A stretch of 64,000 bases of DNA, from positions 46,663 through 110,662 of the forward strand of contig JASBSN010000123.1 of the NCBI GenBank assembly GCA_030148915.1. Reading direction: 5' to 3'. Below the pieces are notes generated by a model. The model was not told where the DNA came from, did not search any database, and saw only the letters and a program-made list of their open reading frames with translations. The stretch is from Thiogranum sp. (GTDB lineage: Bacteria; Pseudomonadota; Gammaproteobacteria; DSM-19610). Shown one piece after another: positions 9,467-18,494 of this stretch. The stretch's first letter is position 1. Each line of letters begins with the position of its first letter. A program made the position numbers and the translations under genes.

Positions 9467-10786
9467 GTGAAAGGCTCGGCCGATGCCGTGAGCAACCCGC
9501 GCCTGCTCGCCGCGCATCTGGTAGTGGCCGTTCTCCAGCAGGGAAATTCCCTCAATAGAGTGTTGGCGGCGCAGCTCGGCGAGGTGACCGATCCGCGCCA
9601 GCGGGCTTTGGCGCAGAAACTGGTTTACGGCACGTTGCGCTGGTATCACCGGCTGGAGGCGGTGCTGGCGCAATTGCTCGGCAAGCCGATGAAGAGCCGG
9701 GATCGAGACTTGCACGCCCTACTGCTGGTGGGTTTGTACCAGCTGCTGGTGATGGAAGCGCCAGCTCACGCTGCGGTGAGTGAAACAGTGCAGGCGACGC
9801 GCGCGCTCGGTAAGGAGTGGGCCCGCGGCCTGGTCAACGGCGTGTTGCGCAACGCCCTGCGCCGAGGTGAGGCGCTGCTCGCCCAGGCCGATGCCGAGCC
9901 CGTGGCGCGCTGGTCGCATCCGCGCTGGTGGTTGCAGCGCGTACAACAGGACTGGCCGCAGCACTGGCAGGAAGTGATGCGGGCAGATAACTGCCAGCCG
10001 CCCATGACACTGAGGGTCAACCTGCGCCAAGGCAGCCGGGAGCGCTATCTTGCCCGGCTGGCCGCAGAAGGCTTGCAGGCGCGGCCGCTGCCCGATTCCG
10101 CCACGGCGCTGCAATTGGCCACGCCGAGTGCGGTGGACAAGCTGCCCGGTTTTTTTTCCGGTGCGGTCTCGGTGCAGGACGCCGCCGCGCAGCTCTGCGC
10201 GCCCCTGTTAGAATTGCATAGCGGCCAGCGGGTGCTTGACGCCTGTGCCGCGCCGGGTGGCAAGACCGGGCATATTCTGGAGTCTGCGCAGTTGGACGCG
10301 GTGCTCGCCCTAGACAGCGACGCGCGGCGTCTGGAGAAGGTCGCTGAGAACCTGAGCCGTCTGCAGCTCTATGCGGAGTGTGTCTGTGCCGACGCCGGCG
10401 CGCCGGATACCTGGTGGGACGGGCGGACGTTCGAGCGCATTCTGCTCGACGCTCCCTGCTCGGCCAGCGGCGTGGTGCGCCGTCATCCGGACATCAAAAT
10501 ACTCAGAAGAGACGAAGACGTGGAACAGCTGGCGCGCCAACAGTTGCGTCTGTTGGAAGCGTTATGGCCCTTGCTGAGCTCTGGCGGTATCCTGCTTTAC
10601 GTGACATGCTCCGTATTCAGCCAGGAGAACGGCGAGGTTATCCGGGGGTTTTTGCGGCGCCACGCCGACGCCCGCACAGCGCCGATAGAGGCGCACTGGG
10701 GGCTGGCGCAGGCCGGGGGGCGTCAACTACTGCCTGGGGAGCATGGCATGGACGGATTCTATTTTGCGCGACTGGTAAAAAACTGA
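9467..10786 (+). CDS. rsmB: 16S rRNA (cytosine967-C5)-methyltransferase
   Basis: A protein of ~439 residues. The N-terminal NusB-like RNA-binding domain (residues ~10-135) contains LLVGLYQLLVMEAPAHAAVSE. The methyltransferase domain has the SAM motif DACAAPGGKTGHI, the DAPCSASGVVRRHPDIK motif with one conserved Cys, and the VTCSVFSQENGEVI motif with the catalytic Cys region. The start is uncertain. GTG codons at 9440, 9467 and 9488 are all in frame and no ATG lies close by. 9467 was chosen because its product begins with a short basic lead as in other RsmB proteins. It is in the fmt-rsmB-ntrYX-trkAH cluster. Confidence 0.93.
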   Translation: MKGSADAVSNPRLLAAHLVVAVLQQGNSLNRVLAAQLGEVTDPRQRALAQKLVYGTLRWYHRLEAVLAQLLGKPMKSRDRDLHALLLVGLYQLLVMEAPAHAAVSETVQATRALGKEWARGLVNGVLRNALRRGEALLAQADAEPVARWSHPRWWLQRVQQDWPQHWQEVMRADNCQPPMTLRVNLRQGSRERYLARLAAEGLQARPLPDSATALQLATPSAVDKLPGFFSGAVSVQDAAAQLCAPLLELHSGQRVLDACAAPGGKTGHILESAQLDAVLALDSDARRLEKVAENLSRLQLYAECVCADAGAPDTWWDGRTFERILLDAPCSASGVVRRHPDIKILRRDEDVEQLARQQLRLLEALWPLLSSGGILLYVTCSVFSQENGEVIRGFLRRHADARTAPIEAHWGLAQAGGRQLLPGEHGMDGFYFARLVKN

Positions 10787-10797
10787 TACCAAAACCG

Positions 10798-11406
10798 GTG
10801 ACGGAGCACTCGACAACCACCACACAGTACCGGCCAGTGCCTCGCTCTGGCTCGCACTTGCCCTTGTTGTTGGTGCTGATGTTGGCGTGCCTGGTGATAG
10901 CCAGGCCTTCCGCGGCGCGGGAGACGCGTATTGTCGATGCCCGCACCCTGCTGGTGGAAGGCGTCTATCGCCTGGGCGCCCATGTGGATTTCGATTTTAA
11001 CGACACCCTGAACGATGCGCTGCAAAACGGTGTGCCGTTGTTGATTGAGTTGCGGATCGAGGTGTTGCGCGAGCGGGGGTGGCTGTGGCCGGAGTTGATC
11101 GCCGAATTGCGCCAGCGCTTTAAGCTGGAATACCATGCGCTTAGCAGACGTTATCTGGTGCAAAGTTTCAGTACCGGTGGCCAGCAGAGTTTCGCCACCC
11201 TGAGCGAGGCGCTGGACAATATCGGCAATATCTACGACCTGCCTCTGATCGACGCTCAGCTGCTGAACCCGACACAGCGATATCTGGTGCGAATGCGCGC
11301 CGATATCGATGTTGAGGCGCTGCCGACGCCGGTACGTCTGTGGGCCTATCTCGGCTCCGAATGGAGCCTGAAAAGCAAGTGGTACGAATGGCCGCTGGTG
11401 CCGTGA
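10798..11406 (+). CDS. DUF4390 domain-containing exported protein
   Basis: About 202 residues from a GTG start 12 nt after the rsmB stop. A hydrophobic segment near residues 17-31 (LPLLLVLMLACLVIA) looks like a signal peptide or membrane anchor. The rest is a DUF4390-type domain with alternating beta/helix character. This family is consistently encoded between rsmB and ntrY in gammaproteobacteria, as here, and its function is unknown. Its stop codon overlaps the region where ntrY begins, implying translational coupling. A role in NtrY envelope sensing is possible but rests on position only. Confidence 0.82.
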   Translation: MTEHSTTTTQYRPVPRSGSHLPLLLVLMLACLVIARPSAARETRIVDARTLLVEGVYRLGAHVDFDFNDTLNDALQNGVPLLIELRIEVLRERGWLWPELIAELRQRFKLEYHALSRRYLVQSFSTGGQQSFATLSEALDNIGNIYDLPLIDAQLLNPTQRYLVRMRADIDVEALPTPVRLWAYLGSEWSLKSKWYEWPLVP

Positions 11407-13568
11407 AAAACCGGCGCCTGGGCATCTGGCCCATGCTGCTTCTCTTTGTGCTGTTGCTGATGTCGCTGTCACTGATGAGTGACGCGACCAACAACTCGGA
11501 ACGGTTCGGACGGCTGTATTCCTGGTTACTGCTGATCAACGCGCTCGGTCTGGTGGTGCTGATCGGGCTGATCGGCTCGAATCTTTACTGGCTGGTGTCG
11601 CAGTACCGCGCCCGCGCGCCCGGCGCCCAGCTGACCTCGCGCTTGGTGGTGACCTTCGTCATACTCGCGGTCGTGCCGATCGGCGTGGTGTATTATTTCT
11701 CGCTGCAGTATTTGCAACGCGGTATCGATTCCTGGTTCGATGTGCAAATCGAACAGGCGCTGGACGATGCGCTGGAACTCGGGCGCGGCGCCCTGGATGT
11801 GCGCCTCAACGATCTGTTGCGGGTGACGGAAAAAATCGCCGACGAAGTGGCCGATATGTCGCCGGCGACCATTCCTATCGGTCTGTATGACATGCGCGTG
11901 CTCAGCAGCGCCGCGGAACTCACCCTGTTCGGCCGGGATGGCCGGATCATCGCCTCGAGCACCGCCGAGGGCATCGACATTGTCCCGGACCGGCCGAGTC
12001 AGCAGGTGCTGATGTCGCTCTCCCAGGGGCGCTCGTATGTCGGCATCGACCCGGTGGGCGATTCGGGCTTGCACGTGCGCGCGGTGGTACCGGTGTTGAC
12101 CGCCAAAACCGGTGCTGAGCCGCAAACGCTGCAGGCGCTCTATCGGATACCCAAGCGTCTGGACGTGCTGGCGAACAACGTCGAAAGCCAGATCATCCGC
12201 TACAAGAAGCTGGCGTATCTGCGCACGCCCCTGAAGTACAGCTATATTCTGACACTGTCGCTGGTGCTGGTGCTGAGCCTGTTGTCGGCGGTCTGGGCGG
12301 CATTTTATTCGGCGCGACGCCTGGTCGAACCAATCGCGATTCTGGCCGAGGGCACGCGCGCCGTCTCCGAGGGTGATTACAGCAAGCGTCTGCCGGTGAC
12401 CAGCGAGGATGAGCTCGGTTTTCTGGTGCGATCGTTCAACGACATGACGCGGCGGCTGGCCCGGGCGCGCGAGCAGGAGCTCAGCAGCCAGGGTGAAGTG
12501 GAGCGCCAGCGCGCCTACCTGGAGACGGTACTCGCCAGCCTGTCATCGGGGGTGATCAGTATCGGGCAGGATAACGAACTGCGCACGGTGAACGAGGCTG
12601 CCAGCCAGATACTGGGCATGGATTTGAGCAGTCAGCTGGGTCATCGGTTGAGTGAAATAGGCAGGCGTTTCAGCTTCGTGGAGCCGTTGCTCGCTTCGAT
12701 CGAGGGCCACCAGGCGAGCGACGAGAGCGACTGGCAGGGGCAGGTGGAGCTGGCCGATAGTGCCGGGCGCCGGGTGCTGATGTGCCGCAGTACGGCCCTG
12801 CCGGTCAGCGAAGATCTGGCCGGTGGCCAAGTGGTGGTGTTTGACGATGTCACTGATCTGATACGCGCACAGCGCGATGCCGCCTGGGGTGACGTGGCGC
12901 GGCGTCTGGCCCACGAAATAAAAAACCCCCTTACCCCGATCCAATTGTCGGCCGAGCGGCTGCGGCGCAAATACCTGACCTCGATGCGCCCGGAAGACGC
13001 CGAGGTGCTCGATCGCGCCACGCGCACCATTGGTCAACAAGTCGAAACCCTGAAAGAGATGGTGAACGCTTTCGGCGATTACGCCCGCGCGCCGCAGTTG
13101 CAAATGGAACCGGTGGACCTGTACGAATTGATCCGTGACGTCGCCGATCTTTACAAGGGTTCCAGGCTGCGCATTAAACTGGATCTGGCCGACCCAGCGC
13201 CGATGATGGAGGCCGATGCCGGGCGTTTACGCCAACTCCTGCACAATCTCTACAAAAACGCGCTGGAGGCGGTGCGCGAGCGCTCGCGCGGTGAACTGAA
13301 GTTGCGCTCGCGCTGGGTGCTGGAAACCGGTGAGCGGTTCATCGATTTGAGTTTCGAGGACAACGGCAGCGGCTTTTCCGAACCCGTGCTGGAGCGGCTG
13401 TTCGAGCCTTATGTCACCACCAAGACACGCGGCACGGGACTGGGTCTGGCGATCGTGAAAAAGATCGTTGAGGAGCACAATGGCCAAATCCGGGCGCACA
13501 ACAGCGCCGCGCATCACGCCGTTATTGATATCCGCTTTCACGCCGAAACACAAAGCACTGTTACCTGA
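11388..13568 (+). CDS. ntrY: Nitrogen regulation sensor histidine kinase NtrY
   Basis: A kinase of ~726 residues. Membrane segments lie near residues 14-30, 44-66 and 86-105. A periplasmic region (~107-280) precedes a further segment (~286-308), then a HAMP domain (~310-365), a PAS domain (~375-480), HisKA and HATPase_c. The phospho-accepting histidine is H509 in RRLAHEIKNPLTPIQ. The ATP-binding G boxes DNGSGF and GTGLGLAIVKK are intact. An alternative GTG start at 11403 would form a GTGA overlap with the DUF4390 stop. It phosphorylates NtrX (next gene). NtrYX systems respond to nitrogen or redox/envelope cues depending on the species. Confidence 0.93.
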   Translation: MAAGAVKNRRLGIWPMLLLFVLLLMSLSLMSDATNNSERFGRLYSWLLLINALGLVVLIGLIGSNLYWLVSQYRARAPGAQLTSRLVVTFVILAVVPIGVVYYFSLQYLQRGIDSWFDVQIEQALDDALELGRGALDVRLNDLLRVTEKIADEVADMSPATIPIGLYDMRVLSSAAELTLFGRDGRIIASSTAEGIDIVPDRPSQQVLMSLSQGRSYVGIDPVGDSGLHVRAVVPVLTAKTGAEPQTLQALYRIPKRLDVLANNVESQIIRYKKLAYLRTPLKYSYILTLSLVLVLSLLSAVWAAFYSARRLVEPIAILAEGTRAVSEGDYSKRLPVTSEDELGFLVRSFNDMTRRLARAREQELSSQGEVERQRAYLETVLASLSSGVISIGQDNELRTVNEAASQILGMDLSSQLGHRLSEIGRRFSFVEPLLASIEGHQASDESDWQGQVELADSAGRRVLMCRSTALPVSEDLAGGQVVVFDDVTDLIRAQRDAAWGDVARRLAHEIKNPLTPIQLSAERLRRKYLTSMRPEDAEVLDRATRTIGQQVETLKEMVNAFGDYARAPQLQMEPVDLYELIRDVADLYKGSRLRIKLDLADPAPMMEADAGRLRQLLHNLYKNALEAVRERSRGELKLRSRWVLETGERFIDLSFEDNGSGFSEPVLERLFEPYVTTKTRGTGLGLAIVKKIVEEHNGQIRAHNSAAHHAVIDIRFHAETQSTVT

Positions 13569-13648
13569 CCGGGGCTGCTCCTATAATGGCCGCACGCGTA
13601 CGCACGACAATAGAACTCCCGGACAAGAGAAGAGAAACAGGAAGCCTT

Positions 13649-15025
13649 ATGTCATCCGGCCACATCCTGGTGGTAGACGACGAACCGGATATTCGCAATC
13701 TGGTCAAAGAAATCCTTGAAGACGAGGGCTTCGAGGTCAGTGTTGCGCACAGCGGCGAGAGCGCCCGCCAGGCGCGGCGCATGCGCCGCCCGGACCTGAT
13801 CCTGCTGGATATCTGGATGGATGACGTGGACGGCATCACCTTGTTGCGGGAGTGGGCCGAAGGCGGCAGCCTGCCCTGCCCGATCATCATCATGTCGGGC
13901 CACGCCACGGTCGAAACCGCCGTCGAGGCCACCCGTCTCGGCGCCTATGACTTTATCGAAAAGCCCATCTCTCTGGCCAAGCTGCTGCTGGTGGTCAACC
14001 GCGCGCTGGAGGCGGGAAAACTGGAGCAGGAAAACCAGGGGCTCAAGCGTCAGGTGCTGCCGGTGTCCGAGCCGGCCGGTAAGAGCGACATCATGCAAAG
14101 CCTGCGCGAGCAGGCAAAGAAGATCGCTCAGCACAACACCTGGGTACTCATCAGCGGCGAACCGGGCGCCGGCAAGGAAGTGGTGGCGCGCTACATCCAC
14201 GCCCAGAGCCCGTTGCGCGAGCGCCCTTTTGTCGAAGTCGCCGTCGGCTCGATGTCCGCCGAGCATTCCGCCGCCGAGTTGTTCGGTTCCGAGGACGGTG
14301 ATCGTGTCGTCTACGGTCGGCTGGAGCAGGCCAACGGCGGCACCCTGCTGCTGGCCAGTATCGCCGATATGGATCTGCAGACGCAGTCCCGGTTGTTGAG
14401 CGTGTTTCAGACCCACTCTTTTTTGCGCATGGGCGGTACCGCGCCGGTGCCGGTGGATATCCGCGTCATCGCCACCACCTCGCGTGACCTGGATCAGGAA
14501 GTGCGTGAGGGGCGTTTCCGTGAAGATCTGTACTATCATCTCAATGTGGTGCCGCTGACAGTGCCGCCCCTGCGCGCGCACGCAGCCGATGTTCCAGAGC
14601 TGCTGAACTTCTATGTCGACCGTTTCGTCATGCAGGAGAACCTTCCCTACCGCGAGTTTTCCATCGCCGCGCAAAACCGGCTGCGCCACTACAACTGGCC
14701 GGGAAATAACCGCGAGCTAAAAAATCTGGTGCAGCGCCTGCTGATTCTCGGCCAGGGGCCGGTGATCGATACGGAGGAAATCGAAGGCGCCCTGCAGCAG
14801 TTCAGCGAAACGCCCGAGCCGCCGGTTGCCGCCAGCGCCAGTCTGCCGCTGAATCTGCCACTGCGCGAAGCGCGCGAACAGTTCGAAAAGGTGTATCTGG
14901 AACACCAGTTACAGGAGGTGGGGGGCAGCGTTGGCAAGCTCGCCAAGCGTGTTGGCATGGAGCGTACACACCTCTACAGAAAACTGCGTGGACTGGGTAT
15001 CGATTTCAAAAAAGGCAACGATTAG
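13649..15025 (+). CDS. ntrX: NtrX response regulator with degenerate AAA+ domain
   Basis: A 458-residue regulator whose start is fixed by a nearby AGGAAG ribosome site. The receiver domain (1-120) has D11-D12, the phospho-acceptor D54 and K106. The AAA+ domain keeps Walker A (GEPGAGKE, ~170-177), but after ELFG (~210-213) the sigma54-contact loop GAFTGA is absent and the region is shortened. Walker B reads GGTLLLASIAD (~230-240) instead of the usual LDEI, so both catalytic acids are missing. The Fis-type helix-turn-helix at the C-terminus (~410-455) is intact. It probably binds DNA without acting as a classical sigma54 activator. A TATAAT at 13582-13587 could be an internal promoter, though no good -35 is seen. 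Confidence 0.93.
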   Translation: MSSGHILVVDDEPDIRNLVKEILEDEGFEVSVAHSGESARQARRMRRPDLILLDIWMDDVDGITLLREWAEGGSLPCPIIIMSGHATVETAVEATRLGAYDFIEKPISLAKLLLVVNRALEAGKLEQENQGLKRQVLPVSEPAGKSDIMQSLREQAKKIAQHNTWVLISGEPGAGKEVVARYIHAQSPLRERPFVEVAVGSMSAEHSAAELFGSEDGDRVVYGRLEQANGGTLLLASIADMDLQTQSRLLSVFQTHSFLRMGGTAPVPVDIRVIATTSRDLDQEVREGRFREDLYYHLNVVPLTVPPLRAHAADVPELLNFYVDRFVMQENLPYREFSIAAQNRLRHYNWPGNNRELKNLVQRLLILGQGPVIDTEEIEGALQQFSETPEPPVAASASLPLNLPLREAREQFEKVYLEHQLQEVGGSVGKLAKRVGMERTHLYRKLRGLGIDFKKGND

Positions 15026-15037
15026 GCGGTCCGCTGG

Positions 15038-16411
15038 ATGAAAATAATTATTCTTGGCGCCGGCCAGGTGGGCTCCTCGGTGGCGCAGAACCTGGCCAGC
15101 GAGGCCAACGATATCACCGTCGTCGACAGCCGACCGGAGATCCTGCGTGATTTGCAGGATCGCATCGATATACGCACCGTGGTCGGTGCCGCCTCGCACC
15201 CCGAAGTGCTGACCCGGGCCGGCGCCGAAGACGCCGATATGATTCTGGCGGTGACCAACAGCGATGAAACCAACATGATCGCCTGTCAGGTTGCCTATAC
15301 CCTGTTCCACACTCCGATCAAGGTGGCGCGGGTGCGTGCCCAGCCGTATCTGCGCTTTCCCAAACTGTTCACCCAGGACGCCCTGCCGATTGACGTGTTG
15401 ATCAGCCCGGAACAGCTGGTCACCGACTATATCTGCCGCCTGATCGAGCAGCCGGAAGCCCTGCAGGTGCTCGATTTTGCCGGCGGCCGGGTGCAACTGG
15501 TGGCGGTGCGCGCGGTGCAGGGCGGGCCACTGGTGGGGCAGGAGTTGCGCCAACTCAAACAGCATATGCCGGGTGTCGAGGCGCGCGTGGCGGCGATATT
15601 CCGCCGTAGCCGGCCGATTCTGCCCAAGGGCGACACCGTTATCGAAGCTAATGACGAGGTGTTTTTTGTCGCCGCGCGCAAGAATATCCGCGCCATCACC
15701 AGTGAGTTGCGCGACCTCGATAAACCGGTCAAGCGGGTGATGATCGCCGGCGGCGGCAATATCGGTCTGCGCCTGGCTGAGTCTATCGAAGCGCGTTATC
15801 AGGTAAAACTGATCGACTGCGACGCTGAAACCGCACGCCGTCTGTCGGAACAACTGGATCGGACCATTGTGCTGCTCGGCGATGCGGCGGACGAGGAACT
15901 GCTGCTGGAAGAGAATATCGAGAACACGGACGTGTTCTGCGCGCTGACCAACGACGAAGAGGCGAACATCCTGTCCGCGATGTTGGCTAAGCGCCTGGGC
16001 GCGCGCAAAGTGATGTCGCTGATCAACCGGCCTTCCTACGTCGACTTGGTGCAAAGCGAGGCGATCGACATCGCCATCTCCCCGCAGCAGGCCACCATTG
16101 GCAGCCTGCTGACGCACGTGCGCCGTGGCGATGTCGCCGCGGTACATTCACTGCGCCGCGGCGCCGCCGAAGCGATCGAAGCCGTGGCCCATGGGGACAA
16201 CAAAACCTCCAAGGTGGTGGGGCGCGCCATCGATGAAATCAAGTTGCCGCCGGGCACCACTATCGGTGCGATTGTGCGCGGCGAGGAGGTCATCATCGCC
16301 CACGACGACACCGTGATCGAAAGCGAGGACCACGTCATCCTGTTCGTCGTCGACAAGCGGCAGATATCCAGCGTAGAGCGGCTGTTCCAGGTCAACGTCA
16401 CCTTCTTCTGA
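15038..16411 (+). CDS. trkA: Trk potassium transporter peripheral NAD-binding subunit TrkA
   Basis: A 457-residue cytoplasmic gating subunit with two tandem RCK repeats. Each has a Rossmann NAD site: [17 protein letters not shown] at residues ~4-20, and [16 protein letters not shown] beginning near residue 234. Each is followed by a TrkA-C domain (~140-220 and ~370-455). It binds NAD(H)/ATP and controls K+ flux through TrkH, encoded 6 bp downstream. The ntrYX-trkAH order is common in gammaproteobacteria and suggests that NtrX and K+ uptake may be functionally linked. Confidence 0.96.
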   Translation: MKIIILGAGQVGSSVAQNLASEANDITVVDSRPEILRDLQDRIDIRTVVGAASHPEVLTRAGAEDADMILAVTNSDETNMIACQVAYTLFHTPIKVARVRAQPYLRFPKLFTQDALPIDVLISPEQLVTDYICRLIEQPEALQVLDFAGGRVQLVAVRAVQGGPLVGQELRQLKQHMPGVEARVAAIFRRSRPILPKGDTVIEANDEVFFVAARKNIRAITSELRDLDKPVKRVMIAGGGNIGLRLAESIEARYQVKLIDCDAETARRLSEQLDRTIVLLGDAADEELLLEENIENTDVFCALTNDEEANILSAMLAKRLGARKVMSLINRPSYVDLVQSEAIDIAISPQQATIGSLLTHVRRGDVAAVHSLRRGAAEAIEAVAHGDNKTSKVVGRAIDEIKLPPGTTIGAIVRGEEVIIAHDDTVIESEDHVILFVVDKRQISSVERLFQVNVTFF

Positions 16412-16417
16412 GCGGCC

Positions 16418-17869
16418 ATGCGTTTCGCGACCATACAGCGAATTCTCGGCCTGCTGCTGATGTTCTCGGCCGTGACCATGTTGCCGCCGATGGGAATCGC
16501 GCTGGCTATGGACGAGCGCGGCTACAGCGATTTTTCCCTGACCATGCTGGTGGTGCTCGCCGCGGGGCTGTTCGCCTGGTATCCGGTACGCCGGCGGCGC
16601 CAGGAATTGAGGGTGCGCGACGGTTTCGTGATCGTTTCGTTGTTCTGGGTCGTGCTGGTGGTGGTCGGAGCGTTGCCTTTTCTGTTTGCCGACCAGCCCG
16701 AGATGAGCATTACCGATGCCATATTCGAATCCACCTCCGGGCTGACCACCACCGGCGCCACGGTGTTGGTCGGTATCGATCATCTGCCCTGGTCCATTCA
16801 GTTTTATCGACAGGAGCTCCAGTGGCTAGGCGGCATGGGCATCGTCGTGCTGGCAGTCGCCGTGTTGCCGATGCTGGGCATCGGTGGCATGCAGCTGTAT
16901 CGCGCCGAAACCCCCGGGCCGATGAAAGACAACAAACTGACACCGCGGATCACCGAGACGGCCAAGGCTCTGTGGTATATCTACCTTGGGCTGACCGTCA
17001 GCTGCGCGGCGGCGTATTGGCTGGCGGGAATGGACGTGTTCGACGCCGTCTGTCACAGTTTTTCCACCGTGGCGATTGGCGGCTTTTCCACCCACGACCT
17101 GAGCATCGGTTACTTCAACAGCCCCGCCATCGAAATGGTCGCCGTGGTGTTCATGTTGCTGGCGGGAGTGAATTTCTCTCTGCACTTCCTGTCCTGGCGG
17201 TCGGTGAACCCACTTACCTACTTCCGCGACTCGGAATTCAAAGCCTATATTTTTGTCTTGGGCACGGTGGCGGTGGTCACCGTGGCTTATTTGTACCTCA
17301 GCGGCGCCTTCCCCAACATCGGCGATGCGCTACACCATGGGATTTTTCAGGTGGTTTCGATCGGCACCACCACCGGCTTTACCACCGCGGCCTATTTTCA
17401 CTGGCCGGGCTTTCTGCCGGTCATGCTCCTGTTTACCAGTTTTATCGGCGGCTGCGCGGGTTCGACCGGCGGCGGCATGAAAGTGATTCGCTTCCTGCTG
17501 TTGTTCAAGCAGGGTATGCGTGAAATTAGCCGCCTGGTGCACCCCAATGCCCAGATCCCTGTCAAAGTGGGGAACAAAGCCATGTCTGAGCGCGTTGTTG
17601 AGGCGGTATGGGGGTTTTTTGCGACATATATCGGCGTTTTTACGTTGATGATGCTGATTCTTTTGGCTACCGGCCTCGACCAGGTCACGGCTTTTTCCGC
17701 CGTGGCGGCCTGCCTGAACAATCTCGGGCCGGGCCTGGGTGAGGTTGGCTACCATTACGGCAACCTTAATGACACTGCCAAGTGGGTGCTGAGCTTCGCG
17801 ATGATCCTCGGTCGTCTGGAAATCTTTACCCTATTGGTGCTGTTGACGCCAGCTTTCTGGCGCCGCTAG
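16418..17869 (+). CDS. trkH: Trk potassium uptake transmembrane subunit TrkH
   Basis: A 483-residue polytopic inner-membrane protein of the TrkH/KtrB superfamily. Four repeated membrane-pore-membrane units are visible through their selectivity-filter-like segments: TSGLTTTGATV (~108-118), HSFSTVAIGGFST (~213-225), VSIGTTTGFTTA (~314-325) and CLNNLGPGLGEVG (~429-441). It forms the K+ pathway gated by TrkA, encoded immediately upstream. The length matches the E. coli TrkH/TrkG proteins. Confidence 0.96.
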   Translation: MRFATIQRILGLLLMFSAVTMLPPMGIALAMDERGYSDFSLTMLVVLAAGLFAWYPVRRRRQELRVRDGFVIVSLFWVVLVVVGALPFLFADQPEMSITDAIFESTSGLTTTGATVLVGIDHLPWSIQFYRQELQWLGGMGIVVLAVAVLPMLGIGGMQLYRAETPGPMKDNKLTPRITETAKALWYIYLGLTVSCAAAYWLAGMDVFDAVCHSFSTVAIGGFSTHDLSIGYFNSPAIEMVAVVFMLLAGVNFSLHFLSWRSVNPLTYFRDSEFKAYIFVLGTVAVVTVAYLYLSGAFPNIGDALHHGIFQVVSIGTTTGFTTAAYFHWPGFLPVMLLFTSFIGGCAGSTGGGMKVIRFLLLFKQGMREISRLVHPNAQIPVKVGNKAMSERVVEAVWGFFATYIGVFTLMMLILLATGLDQVTAFSAVAACLNNLGPGLGEVGYHYGNLNDTAKWVLSFAMILGRLEIFTLLVLLTPAFWRR

Positions 17870-17870
17870 A

Positions 17871-18071
17871 GTGATGCCAGCCGACCTGGAGCGACTGCCC
17901 GAATGGGTTGCCTGGTTGGCGCAGGATGCCGATGGCGCCTGGTGGGGCTACGAAGTGGAGCCGCTTCAATACCATCGTGGCTGGTATGAAAACGAAATTG
18001 GCCGCCGGGTGAGCCTCGGCCAGGGCGTTCCAGATGCTAACTGGCGCGAAAGTTTGCGGAAAATGCGATGA
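17871..18071 (+). CDS. Small conserved hypothetical protein (66 aa)
   Basis: Begins GTG (17871) or ATG (17874), directly after trkH, and overlaps the next gene by 4 bp (ATGA), so it is very likely translated. It is acidic and rich in tryptophan (six Trp in 66 residues, e.g. WVAWLAQDADGAWWGYEVEP), with no membrane segment or signal peptide. I do not assign a function. Similar Trp-rich short proteins occur downstream of housekeeping genes in related bacteria, but I cannot name a family with certainty. Confidence 0.7.
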   Translation: MMPADLERLPEWVAWLAQDADGAWWGYEVEPLQYHRGWYENEIGRRVSLGQGVPDANWRESLRKMR

Positions 18072-18397
18072 ATATGATCGATAATCTTAAAAAGATGCTC
18101 GAGCGTGGCGAGGATTCGGCGCTGTTGCGCTATAGTCTGGGCACGGCGTGCCACAAGGCGGGCGATTTGCCGCAGGCGCGCGAACATCTGGCCGAAGCCG
18201 TTCGCCAGGATGATGCCTATTCGGCCGCCTGGAAGGCTTATGGCAAAGTGCTCGCCGAGCTGGAGCTGCCGGCTGAAGCCGCCGCGGCCTTCGAGAGCGG
18301 CATTGCCGTGGCGGAACAGAACGGCGATATCCAGGCGGCAAAAGAAATGAAAGTGTTTCTGAAACGGGCAAAGAAGAAGTCGGCGCACGAAGGCTGA
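18068..18397 (+). CDS. Small TPR-like repeat protein
   Basis: 109 residues, almost entirely amphipathic helices. The spacing SLGTACHKAGDLPQAREHLAEAV / AAWKAYGKVLAELELPAEAAAAFESG fits two tetratricopeptide units (residues ~20-52 and ~53-85), followed by a basic tail ending KKKSAHEG. No signal peptide, so it is cytoplasmic. TPR modules mediate protein-protein contacts; the partner is unknown. The ATGA overlap with the upstream 66-residue gene suggests the two products are made together and may interact. Confidence 0.78.
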   Translation: MNMIDNLKKMLERGEDSALLRYSLGTACHKAGDLPQAREHLAEAVRQDDAYSAAWKAYGKVLAELELPAEAAAAFESGIAVAEQNGDIQAAKEMKVFLKRAKKKSAHEG

Positions 18398-18494
18398 GTT
18401 GCAATCTACAGCTGCTGCGTATATGCCCGTATTTAGTATAAATACCCCACATCGATAAAATATGCGTGCAAATATTCTAAAGGTGGGAATTTAT

